Shown piece after piece: positions 10,703 to 21,561 of a DNA stretch of 64,000 nt. Made by a program: the position numbers and the translations under genes. Every line of letters begins with the position of its first letter. Position 1 is the first letter of the stretch. The notes beneath the pieces are model-generated. The model ran no database searches, was not told where the DNA came from, and saw only the letters and a program-made list of their open reading frames with translations. Origin of the DNA: Euryodendron excelsum (Eukaryota; Streptophyta; Magnoliopsida; Ericales; Pentaphylacaceae); the NCBI GenBank assembly GCA_033060915.1, contig CM065388.1, forward strand, positions 37,381,001 through 37,445,000, written 5' to 3'.

Positions 10703-12234
10703 TTTAAGCACTCCTTTTTTGCTCGCTCAATAATCTCTAGCCCGACCAGACTCACATTTAAACTGACATAGACACATTTAAGCCCAAACCGAATCTTTAA
10801 ACTCAATCCAGTTAATCAACCGCTTCACAAGCTCATGGGGCTCAATAGAGACAAAAATGACCAAAATACCCCTAGAGTATTATTCGGTCCAATTCCAGTC
10901 GGCACATCTTCCTAAAGACGGTAAGTGCATGATTCAACCTCAATTCCAGTGCCAATTCCAATCCAGACCAGTTAAATTCAATCTGGCACGTCTTTTGAGA
11001 AATTTGATCCCTCAAACGGCGAGTCCATCTAACACGACACGTTTACCGTGAAAACTTCTCGAAACGATAAGTCCCTACAACCTGTCGACTAGAACGAAAC
11101 CCAAGTCCTTAAGATGGTAGAGTGATTCACTTCTGACGCCTGCTAGCCCGCTAAGGTAAAATGTCCGCTATCCGACACGTCTTTCAAAAAAATTGATCCC
11201 TCAAACGATAAGATCATCTAGCAACTTCTTGAAATCAGGCAGTCTTTAGAATGAAGGCACACAATTGGAGTGACGGAAACACCCACAAACATCGCAACCG
11301 TTAGAGTGATGGAAACACTCACAAACAGGTCGACTTTGAGAATTGCAAACAAAACCCCTATGTCACGGGACTAAACACACCTATGGCCGTGACACATTTA
11401 CCGAAGAATGGGATACTTTTGAAAACCAACTCTGTCACACACCGTCAGAGTGATGGAAATACTCAAAACCCGAGTCAACATTAGAACCCATTTCGGAGAA
11501 AAATGAAGAAAATTGCCCCTTGGGCCTTTCCAGCATACTTCTCAAGAAAGTACCTAAATCCTCAAAACGGTAAGTCCACCCTTCCAAGATTGTCCCAAAG
11601 ATAATCTAGCACATTTTAGCACCTTCCAGTCACTTCCAAATCGATTCCGAGAGCATCTGGTCAAAATGACTATTTTGCCCCTAGACATCCAATTGCCTCT
11701 AGGAACCACACTGGCTCTGGGTATCAAACCAGTAACCTCCCAAGGATGCTTCTAATAGTATTCCTAACCTTCCAATGTATTTTTGGATCATTGTGAGTCT
11801 ATTCTGGTAGGCCCGGTGCAAAATGACTATTTTGCCCTAGTGGGCCAATCACCTTTTTCAAAAACACTGGCTCTGGGTATTAAACTGGCAATCCCCTAGA
11901 ACATTCTCAATAGTGTTTTCGACCTTCAAGCCTTCTTGCAGGTCACTCTGGGTCCATAATGATGTTTCTCTTATTCAAATGACTGTTTTGCCCCTAGTGG
12001 GCCAGTCACCCTTTTTAACTATCCTGGGTTTGTTTCTCAAGACAATTACCTTCGAAACACTCTTTTAAGGGTTTCTATCCACCCCCGGCCTTCTGGACCA
12101 TTCCCAAACTTTTCGAAGTCACTCCTACTAGAGTCAAGCTAAAAATTGTAAGGTAGTCATTGAGACAGGCTCCCAAATCTTTTGCCTTGCATCACAAAGG
12201 TCAAAGATCTGTTTCTTGCCACCTCAAAAGTTTC

Positions 12235-12330
12235 CTAAAAGGGTGGCACCACTACAAGTGGCTCCAAGCCTAAAAATACACTGGCCTCACTGCAATAGGT
12301 GCCAGTTCCTATTTTAATTGCCTATAAATA
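12235..12330 (+). promoter_or_regulatory. U3 repeat block and TATA box of E1 3' LTR
   Basis: GGTGGCACCACT at 12242-12253 is followed by 'acaagtggc' and 'actggcctcactgcaataggtgcc', then TATAAATA at 12323-12330. This copy has lost part of the second arm present at 491-501 in the 5' LTR. Confidence 0.5.
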
Positions 12331-12889
12331 CAGACCTCGTCCCACATAAAAAGGGTCCCAAAACTTAATCTAGAAACTCTACCTCATTGAAAACAGAGCT
12401 CGAGCTCCCTTGAAACCCTAATTCTCTCTAGCCCCCTCAAACCCTAGCCTCCATACATTCCAACCTAGTTTCTATACATTCCATACATTCAAATACAAGC
12501 CTCCAAGCATCCATTAAAGATCAAGTGTTGCATCTTCAAAGCTCTCAAGGTGAAGCAAACAAAGTAAGCAAGGCAATCAAAGCAAAATAAAGAGACAAGG
12601 TAGGTTTTCAATTTAGTTTATGCAATTCCCCCTTTCTCTTCTTTCTCCTCACCCACTTAAATTCTTTCTTCAAGTTCAACCTAAAACGATATGGGTCTAG
12701 CCCCCTTGATTAGGTGGTGAAGCCTAACCTTGTATATTTACGTCCTTATTGCATTGAAATTATCATGTTCATACATTTTATTCACTATTGCATTCAAAGT
12801 TATTTTCAAACTTGCATTCAAAGTTACTTTCAAAATTGCATCAAAGTTCCCTATCAAAACTTGTATTCAAAACCTCCTTCTTTCAAACT

Positions 12890-13300
12890 TGTTTTCAAAA
12901 CCACAATTCTAGGATGATTCTAGTCATTCCATGGTTAGGATTGTTTTAAGAAAGTATTACGTTCAATGTGACTATCAAGGTCCACATTAAGGTTCGAAAT
13001 GCTACTTGTTTTCAATATCACAATTCTAAGATGATTCTAGCCATTCCATGATTAAGGTTGTTTTAGGAAAGTGTTATATTCAATGTGATCATCATGATCC
13101 TTATTCTAAACCCTACTTGTTTTTAAAATCACAATTCTAAGATGATTCTAGCCATTCCATGGTTAGGGTTGTTTTAGGAAAGTGTTACATTCAATGTGAT
13201 CATTATGATCCATATTTCAAACCCTAGTTATTGTCAAAATCAAAATCCTAGAATGGTTCTAATCTTTTCATGGTTAGAATTGTTTTAGGAAAGTGAGATA
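12890..13300 (+). repeat. Four ~113-bp tandem repeats in E1 3' LTR
   Basis: This is the same unit as at 1235-1650 ('acaattctaagatgattctagccattccatgg'), at about 12900, 13015, 13127 and 13237. Confidence 0.8.
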
Positions 13301-15017
13301 TACAAAAGACTTGCAAAAGTCTATATTCAAACCACTTTCTATAATTATTTTTGCAAATCTACTTTTTAAAAGCTCATTTTAGAAATCAACTTTTCAAAAA
13401 CTCCTTATCTTGAGAGTCCAAGTCAAAACCCTAGAATTCATGATTAGGAAATCCTAATTCCTTTCTTAAAATCATGGCTTCATATTTGGCCTCAAATCAT
13501 AGGTTTCAAAAATTATTTTCTCATATAAAATCATAGGTTTCCAAAACCCTTTTTCCTACAGAAAATCATAGATTTTCAAATTCAAGATTTTCAAAACTCA
13601 AACTTTCCAATTCCATATCAAATCAAATCTTTTTCAAAAAGAAAACCAAATCAAATCTACTATTTTTTAAAATAAAATCCAATCTTCAACTTTTGGAAAT
13701 AGAGATCAAATCTTTCCTAATTTCAAACTTTTTCGAATTCTGACTTTCTAAATTTCTTAACTTCCAAATCTTTCAAACTTCCAAATCTTTCCAAAGTTCA
13801 AATATTTCTAAATTCAAATTTTTTTAAATTCTAATCTTTCCAAAATCAACTCTTTCCTAAAAAGGAAACTTTTCTAAAATAAAAATTTCCTAATTCGAAA
13901 CTTTCCTAAAATTTAACTTTCTAAAATCAAACCTTCTTATTTCAACTGCATGTTTCAACCCTAGGTTACCTAAGTCCTAGGATGTCTAAACCTTAGTTCA
14001 ACCATAATCCTAAGTTATGAAGCTTCGACTCTATTCTAAAACTCAAGTCTAAAATCAAGATGGTTTTCAAGCTTCAGTTTAAGTCAAGGTGATTTCAAAG
14101 TTCAATTCAAACTTTTCAAAACAAGTCCAAGTTCCATTTTAAGGTTCAATTTCAAATTCAAGTTTTATTGTAAAGTCAACTTCAAGTTCGATTTCAAATC
14201 AAAGTCGATTTTAAATCAAAGTTCAAATTAAACCTTTTTCAAGTTAAAATTTCCAAAGTCCACAAGTTGTCTTTTCAAATCAAACAAGACCCCAAAGTGC
14301 CTATTTTCAATCGGACCTTGAGTTTGAACTACGACTAACCGGGTTCCCAACAAAGGGATACGTAGGCAACCTTCATGGGTGCGGTCATAACATTTTTAAT
14401 TTTCCAATTCCCATAACCTCTCTCAAACTTCAAATCCTCTCTTCAAATCTATTTTCGAAATTAAATCATTTTCTTGCACTTGCATATCATATGTCATATA
14501 ATTCTTTTCAAAGTGAATATAATTGGACATTGGATAATGGAATATTCTAAATGAGTGAACCTAGGGTGAAAAGATATGTAGGTACCGCAAGGGCGAGATA
14601 GGATAATAGCCTAGTTCATCTTCTCTATACGTAACCAACCTCCAAACCTAGAATCATTGTTTTCAAAGACCAAAACAGAGTTATTTTTAAAAAAGGGACT
14701 TAAATCTTTCGAAAGGTTGCCAAACAACCCATTTTCTTAAAAAAAAAAAAAAAAAAAAACCCTCTCTTGAGAAAGTTTTTCAAAACCTTTTCAAAACCCT
14801 TAAGTCTAATCTTCGAATTGCACTTAGTTTTAGGTAACCTAACTCACCTTAGCAAAGTTAGGTGGCGACTCCAAACAATTTTTCAAAAACCCTTATTCAA
14901 ACCAATTTTTAGTTCAAACCTAGTTGCACTCATCCTTGTAGGACGATAAGTTCTTTAGAGAGATTACTGCATTTTCTCACTTATATTTTCTCGAGTGCAG
15001 AAACTAGGGGCACAACA

Positions 15018-15808
15018 GAAAGTTGGGGTCCTGGTAAAACTGAGCATAATGACAAGGAAGCACCTAGTCACCCTTCAGAAGTTTTTATTCCTAAAGGGGC
15101 CTCCTTCTAAGTAATGATCCAAGAGTTAAGAAACTAAGACAAATCTCCTAAGCATTTCCTCACAGTTCAACCTCAATAAACTAACATGAGCCTAATTATC
15201 GAGACCTTACCACACTTCCCTCACTTCCGCATCATCCTTACTCCACCTACATCCTTAAACCGAACCCATCGTCGCAATAACTAGATTTGTTCCCCAGGCT
15301 AACCCTAGGTGAGCCATAAGACCACTGTGACCACCTATGCGTTAGAGTGTCCCACAGCCACCCATCACTTTGCTTATCTTCTCCAGTCTTCCACTAGTCT
15401 CAAACTTACTCCTTTACCCATACCAGGGAAGGTAGTCTTACCTTTGCTGTCCCAGCTACTTGTGACAGAACCCCATAGGGTCCTTTGGAAGTATCCTCCC
15501 ACTCATGTACAGATTGCCAAAGAATCTATCTTTGAAATAGGAGGAATGACTAGGTCCGGCTGATGTTACACCTCATAAGAAGTGGAGAGAAGAAGTAAGG
15601 GGAAAGACAAAGAAGGAGAGCCTCGAACCCATTAACAAAAGATGAGATTTTTGAGTTTGCAAAGGCACTGAAGAAGAATGATTATGATATAATGGAACAG
15701 TTAAAGAAAACCCCTTCTCATCTCTCTATGTTAGGATTGTTGCTTACATCTGAAAAATATAGGGATACTATGATGAAAGTCCTTAAATAAACCCACATAC
15801 CTGACATC
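15018..15808 (+). pseudogene. E0 gag-pol linker remnant (Ogre-like)
   Basis: This is decayed coding sequence of the older element E0. The clearest part is the frame ending at 15563, with P-P-T-H-V-Q-I-A-K-E and then G-G-M-T-R-S-G-R. After a stop it continues with K-D-E-I-F-E-F-A-K-A-L-K-K-N-D-Y-D, M-E-Q-L-K-K-T-P-S-H-L-S-M-L and L-L-L-T-S-E-K-Y-R-D up to ~15785. I know this block as the segment just before protease in Ogre/Tat polyproteins (M-T-R-S-G-R, then S-x-Y-x-V-V-E-Q-L-x-K-x-P-A-x-I-S-L). The upstream part of E0 is cut off by E1. It is interrupted again at 15809. Confidence 0.72.
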
Positions 15809-17184
15809 TGTTGGTTTTAAAGAAAACTATTGTGGAATAGATTTCCAAAATGTTTGAGATCTATCTAATGTTTCTTCATTGATCCATGCATGAACAACAA
15901 TACATAAAGACAATCATACCTTGTAGGACTTGGTTACACACTCTATATAATGTGAACACTTGAATCTTGAGCTTCCTTTGAGCCTTCTTGACCTAAGGGT
16001 CTTTCTTCTTGATCACTAGGGCATCAAGGCAGTAAGAATTGGTGGAAACTCACACCCGATCTCCTCTATCTCTCATTTTTTAAATTCCAAGGGAATAATG
16101 AAGTTAGTGGATACCTTATAAACATAAAAATATATATATGTGCCTTTCCAAGTGCAAGAAGGGGATTTTTAGGGTTTCCATATCCCAAGCTAACATAAAT
16201 TTTTCTAATTACAAATCAATTCCTAATTAATAAAAAAATAAGTGAAATAGCAAACAACTGTACTAAATGATGGTAATTGACCTCTCAAGATTGGAAACTA
16301 CATCAAGGCCCCTATCTAACTAATTACCACAACGATGAATCCCTACTACTGGTATTCGTAAATTGGAACCAAGCTAAAGAACCGTCAACTCGACCCATTT
16401 ACATCCTCTCCAAGACTATTCAATCTAATAACCATTGATCAATGCAAATTATTTATTCCTAAAAATCCTTTTGAAAATAAATAATACCTTTGTACTATAA
16501 ATAGTATATGAATAAAAACCTAGCATGCTAGTAGTGATCATATGAAAGACTAAGTTAAGGGAATGCCTATCTCATAATAATGCGGTAAGCTTATTGAGAT
16601 TAAAAATTCCCAAGCCCCAACATTTTACACCAAGATATCAAGGTATTGACCGTACAAGAGTCTCACTCATTGACGTGTCAAAATGCACATCACCAAAAAC
16701 CTAAATCCTTTAACCTATCAAGGTTAAGACTCACTTTGCAATTAGTAGAGTTGTAAGAAGTGACACTATCACTGACAGTAATGGCAATGTGCACTTACCA
16801 TGATCCAATTCAGTGTACTCCTAGCACACCAACACACTAACCCAGAGTCCCACTCCAATAGTTGAGAAAAAACATCCTAACAATTTAAGGGTTACATGTG
16901 TTTTAACCAACCAAGTGAATTATCCAGACTCACTGTAACTATGAACTCAATTTGGATATACAAGTAACCGGCATGATCACATCTCCTCATGTATGAAACC
17001 TATCATACACGTGATCCACCTAAAATGTAAATCCAAGACACCATCCATCTCATGTATATTTAATAATTGCATAAAATAGTATGAAAGAATATAAATGAGA
17101 GAGAATCATATAAACAAATAATCAAATGTCATAACCATGACTGCTAAGGGCTCATACAAAAAAAAAAAAAAAAAAAACCAACAA
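15809..17184 (-). mobile_element. 1.38-kb TG...CA insertion without ORF (probable solo LTR)
   Basis: The insert has inverted ends TGTTGGTTTT (15809-15818) and AAAACCAACA (17175-17184), with poly-A against the right end, and it splits the E0 linker from the E0 protease. It has no ORF and is AT-rich. On the minus strand it ends '...acaatagttttctttaaaaccaaca', as in copia-type LTRs, and that is the basis for the strand given. The 5-bp flanks (ACATC and AGCTT) do not match, so the duplication has decayed or it is another kind of element. Confidence 0.5.
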
Positions 17185-17680
17185 GCTTCACCTTGAGAAC
17201 TTACACAATATGGTAAGCCTCATCATAGCACCCAATGTCATCACTTCGTCCTATGAGGAGATCCCTACTAATGGAACTAGATATGCTCAAGCCTTGCACA
17301 TAATTGTCAAAACCAAGGGAAGGATCGTATCAAGAGTTCTAGTAGACAATGGGTTTGCCCTGAATGTTTGCCCATATTCAATTCTAGAAACACTTGGAAT
17401 GGATCAATCATACTTAAGCCACATCAGTACCATCATAGGGCCTTTGATGGGTCAAGAAGCGAGACCATGGGGAAGTTGAGATACTAGTTGAAATAGAACT
17501 AGTAACCTTTGCCATCAAATTTCAAGTTCTGCAAATACCTTTAGCCGATAACATGCTATTGAGACAACATTGGATTCACTCAATCAAAGTAGTACCATCT
17601 AGTCTTCATAAAAAAATCAAATTCATCGTCAACGCAAAGTTGATCTCCATTTACAATCTACAAAGCAGATACAGTCCCGT
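17185..17680 (+). pseudogene. E0 aspartic protease remnant
   Basis: The frame 17210-17479 gives A-L-H-I-I-V-K-T-K-G-R-I and V-L-V-D-N-G-F-A-L-N-V-C-P. The latter is the active-site motif of Tat/Ogre proteases, normally D-N-G-S; here Ser is Phe. After a frameshift, Y-N-M-L-L-R-Q-H-W-I-H-S and V-P-S-S-L-H-K-K-I-K-F-I follow (17545-17640), the usual L-L-G-R-P-W-I-H segment. The enzyme would have cut the Gag-Pol precursor inside virus-like particles. Frameshifts and the Phe substitution mean it is dead. Confidence 0.8.
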
Positions 17681-18169
17681 ATGCTGAAGTGGCTGCTCCA
17701 TCCTACTTCCAGTCAAGAGGGGAACATGATTGAACCAAAGTATTTTGACAAAGCTCAAATGGTCATCCGTTACTTAAAAAAGAACAGGTACCAGCAGGAA
17801 AAGGATTAGGAAAGAAGCTGCAAGGAGAACCCAAGACCCCAGATATACCTTTACAAAAGCATACTTTTGGTCTAAGGTTTAAACCTTTAAAAAAGGGAAA
17901 TCAATGAACAAATCCAGAGAAAGATAAGGGAATGGTAAATGGCTATCGCCAAAGAAGTCAAAGCATCTAAGAATAGAGGGGGAGAAGAATAATTCACAAA
18001 TTCAATCAGCTTTGCATATCTGAAAAAAGAGAGAGTTCCACATCTAAAATTGGCCGAGAGGAAGAAGAATTGCAACTTGAAATTTGGGACAATCTATTTT
18101 AAGGAAGAGATGTTCTAATGATCGATACACCCCCACCTCCGGGAGATGAAGCAATAAGTGACACCACCA
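17681..18169 (+). pseudogene. E0 spacer between protease and RT, decayed coding
   Basis: Broken frames with R-G-E-H-D, G-L-G-K-K-L-Q-G and G-L-R-F-K-P correspond to the linker downstream of protease in Ogre polyproteins (the G-L-G-x-x-L-Q-G phrase is typical). It ends in a proline-rich piece (I-x-P-P-P-P-G-D-E) near 18150. Several stops are present. Confidence 0.55.
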
Positions 18170-18415
18170 TCTGACCGGCCTACCCTGGCGAAAAGCTCAA
18201 AAATTAGGATAGTGAAAGCCTTGTATAGGCCCATAAGTTTCGGTATAGGCTTGCCGAGGCAATCTATAAACTTTTAGCTCTCTTTAAATAAAATTTTCCT
18301 TTACTATTGTAGTCTCATGTTTTGCAAGAATCAATAATTGTAATAGATATATCTGTCAATGAAAAAATTGCTCCCTTCGAATGATTTCTTTGTTTGCTCC
18401 CTGTCAGGTACCCCT
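18170..18415 (+). other. Intron-like segment of E0 between protease and RT
   Basis: This stretch is T-rich with stops in all frames. It ends 'tgtttgctccctgtcag' just before sequence that is coding again (18416 on). Ogre elements are known to carry a spliced intron between protease and RT, and this is the right place. The donor site cannot be fixed; the start given is approximate. Confidence 0.4.
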
Positions 18416-18419
18416 ATAT

Positions 18420-19909
18420 TCAACACCTTGGACAATTAATTGAAAGAATGCCTATTTTGACAAGTCATGACTTCAAGACCAAAATTGACTAGTGACTCTT
18501 TAGGGATTAAACTTGATATGAACTGCACAGATGAATTTTAAAAGAAATCCGAGAGCAAGTAGAAAGGCATAAGAGCCGCAAAACTCCCAACATTGAGGAA
18601 ATAGAGACAGTAAACCTGGGGAGCAAAGAGACCCCAAAAGAGGTTAAGATTGGCACTAGGATAGATCATTGAAAACCTAAAGAAATGGTGGAACTACGAC
18701 CGCTTATCTTGACATTTTTGCACCAAGACATGCTTGAGGTTAGATGAGTTCATCGTTGAGCACAAGGTACCCTTAAATCCTAGATGAAACCCATGAAACA
18801 AAACCTACAAATACTAAAACTTGAATGAAGCTTGAAAGTTAAAAAGGAGGTGGTCAAGCAGTTCCACGTGGGATTTTTGCAAGTGGTTGAGTACCCCCAA
18901 TGGTTAGCAAATATCATTCTTGTTCCTAAGAAAGATGGCAAAGTCCGGATGTGGATTGACTTTCGAGACCTCAACAAGGCAAGCCTAAAAGATGATTTTC
19001 CCCTACCTCACCTAGACGTCTGAGTTGACAACATTGCTGGACATGAAATGTTCTAATTCATGGATAGGTTTTCTGATTACAATCATATTAAGATAGTTGA
19101 AGAAGACCGAGAGAAGACTGCTTTCATCACACCAAGAGGGGTATATTATTATCGAGTGATGTCATTTGGATTAAAGAAGGTGGGAGCGACCCATTAAAAA
19201 GCCATGGTCACCCTATTTCATGACATGATGCACCAAGAAGTAGAAATCTATATGGACGATATGATTGTGAAGTCTAAGGTATAGGAAGATCATTTGTTTA
19301 ACTTACGAAAGGTACTTTATCGACTTCACAAATATCACCTCAAGCTCAATCCTACTAAATGCACCTTCAAGGTATCCTCTGGGAAGCTGCTCAGATTCAT
19401 TGTCAACAAGAAGGGGATAGAGATTGACCCAACCAAAGTTAAATCTATCATTGAAATGCCAGCCCCACAAGGGAAAACTGAGATCCAGTCCTTCCTAGGG
19501 AAGCTAAAATTCATCAATAGATTCATTGCCCAAATAATCCATCTCTATGAACTGGTTTTCAACCTACTCAAGAAAGATACTCTGAAATAATGGAATGAAG
19601 ACTGTCAATGGGTCTTCGAGAAGATCAAAGAATATCTCCTAAACCCCCAAATTCTGGTTGCACCAATTTTTGGGAAACCCCTTCTAAAGTACCTGACTAT
19701 TCTTGAACCTCTATGGGGTGTGTCTTGGGGCAACGCGATGAGATGGGAAAAAGGGAGCAAGCCATCTATTATCTCAACAAAAAGTTCCTACCTTATAAGT
19801 TCAAATATGCAACTCTTGAGAAAACTTATTGTGTTTTAGCTTGGGTAGCTTACTGGTTTCAACATTGCATGTTATACCACACCAATTTCTTCATTTTTCA
19901 AATGGATCC
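18420..19909 (+). pseudogene. E0 reverse transcriptase and start of RNase H
   Basis: A decayed linker with T-P-K-E-V-K-I-G-T-R leads into RT. RT segments in order are V-K-K-E-V-V-K-Q-F, W-L-A-N-I-I-L-V-P-K-K-D-G-K-V-R-M, D-D-F-P-L-P-H-L-D-V (19012), F-I-T-P-R-G-V-Y-Y-Y-R-V-M-S-F-G-L, I-Y-M-D-D-M-I-V-K-S (catalytic YMDD intact, ~19250), L-N-P-T-K-C-T-F and S-F-L-G-K-L-K-F-I-N-R-F-I-A. The RNase H connection (G-C-V-L-G-Q-R-D-E and Y-Y-L-N-K-K-F-L) runs to F-Q-M-D-P at 19909. There it stops because LTR-B begins. At least six stops or frameshifts are present, several explained by CAA-to-TAA or CGA-to-TGA changes. The family signature is Ogre (Tat lineage). Confidence 0.88.
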
Positions 19910-19997
19910 TGTAAGCACCCCATTTTTTATCATTCAGCAATCTTCGGCCCAAACGATTTCAGTTTTGAACATCTCAACACATTTGAGCCCAGGTCGG
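19910..19997 (+). mobile_element. LTR-B, first 88 bp, left of the Athila insertion
   Basis: It starts TGTAAGCACCCC, identical to the start of the E3 LTR at 56808, and is inserted into E0 after F-Q-M-D-P. It is cut at the GTCGG target site (19993-19997) by the Athila element and resumes at 31038. Confidence 0.85.
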
Positions 19998-21550
19998 TGC
20001 TTGACTGCTCTTTCTTATCAACTTGTTTTAACTCGCAAGTGCACGAGTGTGCGATGTAGCAATTAACTCGGTCAGGCCGAGGTCATATCCACAGAGTGCT
20101 AAATTTAGAAAGCATGTTTGGTGATAAAAACTTAAGAGAAATTTATTCGGGAAAAAAAAAATTAGATCACAATGAATGTGAAATTTTCTTTGAAAGATGA
20201 GTAGTTGTGAATGGAATTTAAATAACAATGCTTAAAATTACAAGAGAAATAAAAGTCTTGGCTCCAAATCAATTCCGATGGTGGTATATTGGTGGTTCCT
20301 TCAAGATATTTAAAATATCTCAACCCAACATTAACAATAGTGATATTGGGTCGGAAAATATTACAACACAGTTCAAAGAAATGAATGATTCAATCTTGCT
20401 TAGAAATGGAAAAATAGTTTCAAACTAGGCAAGACATTGAATCAAGTAATCCCTATACCAAAACTGAGGTTTGTACATAAAAATTCAAGATTATAACATT
20501 TCCTAAATGATTTCTAAAAATTCTTAACAATTATCAATCATCCATGTACAAAGTGAGAAGATAAATCATTGAGATGCATTAATACCTTAAAGAGATAACC
20601 TCAACCACCATCATCCTTGATCTTGAACCAAGAAAGATCTTAGCTAACAACCATTATGAAAAAAATACTTGCATCAACATGAAATAAGAGATTTTTAACA
20701 TTGAACAACCCAAATCAATAAAAGAAAGCAAAATACAAACTGCCCAGATTTTCGCACAAATCTATCCTCTAACTTTGGATGACGTTTTCACCCTCTTCCA
20801 CTTTGTTTTTAGAGATGGCTATTAGACAAATATTTATAGAGCTTCTTGTCTAATTTTCAGCACCGCAAAGAATAGCTCATTTGGACATCTGAGTCAAAAG
20901 TTATGGTCCAAACACTAGAGGTCTGTCTAGCATATGGAGAGAAAGGCAGATTCGGCCAGCATTTTGAGCTGGTTGGTGGACCTCTTTGTTCCATCTTTTG
21001 GACACTTTTTTCTTCTCTCTTTACCCCATAATGAAGAATTATTGTCCTCCACTTCTTTCTAGCTATGTGCATGCTCTCTTTTTTCTATAATGAAGAATTA
21101 TTGTAGTCCAACCATGTGCAAGCTTTTTTTTTTTTTTTTTTCTCCCAACAACTTTCTACAAATGAGTTGGAATGGACCTTTAAACTTTGTGCTGAAGTTT
21201 ACACAACACATGGAACAAGTTTGGGCTGAAGTTTGCACGAAACATAGAGTAAGTTTGGGTTTGAAGTGGATCATCTTTTAGTTTCTTCTTGGATTTGAAA
21301 TGGGGCAGATTTAGGGCACTTCTTTGAACCAAAATTTGCTTCAATCTTTAACTCAATTTCACTTCAATTCTTTGCTCCAAATCTCGGCTTGGAAGATCTC
21401 TGAAATACTTCATTTAAGCTTTATAAATCTATCAAAACATTAAATCAAACTTCATTACCAAAGCCACACCAAACTATTATGCGAAACAAAATAAACGAAT
21501 AAATACATATGAAAAACTATGGATTTAATGACAATTTTGATGCACAATCA
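19998..21550 (-). repeat. Athila 3' LTR
   Basis: It is bounded by TGCTTGACTG and TGCACAATCA (TG...CA) and has 1553 bp. It matches 29486-31032 throughout. The minus-strand TATA box (ctataaatatt) is at 20829-20840. Small plus-strand frames such as 20228-20428 are not genes. Confidence 0.95.
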
Positions 21551-21561
21551 CACCCCCCCAA
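21551..21561 (-). other. Athila polypurine tract
   Basis: TTGGGGGGGTG on the minus strand touches the 3' LTR, as expected for the plus-strand primer. Confidence 0.85.

Larger units (their letters stand above)
10703..15017 (+). mobile_element. E1 3' LTR, complete (4.3 kb)
   Basis: It starts TTTAAGCACTCC, where the other copies start TGTAAGCA, so the TG end has mutated. It ends ...GGGCACAACA at 15017. It is colinear with 1-3320 from about 11770 onward and with 56808-61399 throughout. It includes the U3 phrase 'gagtgacggaaacac', an inverted-repeat block and TATAAATA at 12323-12330, four ~113-bp units at 12890-13300, a CAAA/TTTC-rich U5, a poly-A run at 14741-14759 and the conserved 'gcaagggcgagatagg' block near 14587. 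Beyond it, E0 coding sequence resumes at once, so E1 is inserted into E0. Confidence 0.88.

Noticed and set aside
17160..17178. Poly-A tail of a retroposon
   Set aside because: The run lies against an AAAACCAACA end that mirrors the opposite end of the insert, so it is part of a TG...CA insertion; no LINE or SINE features were seen.
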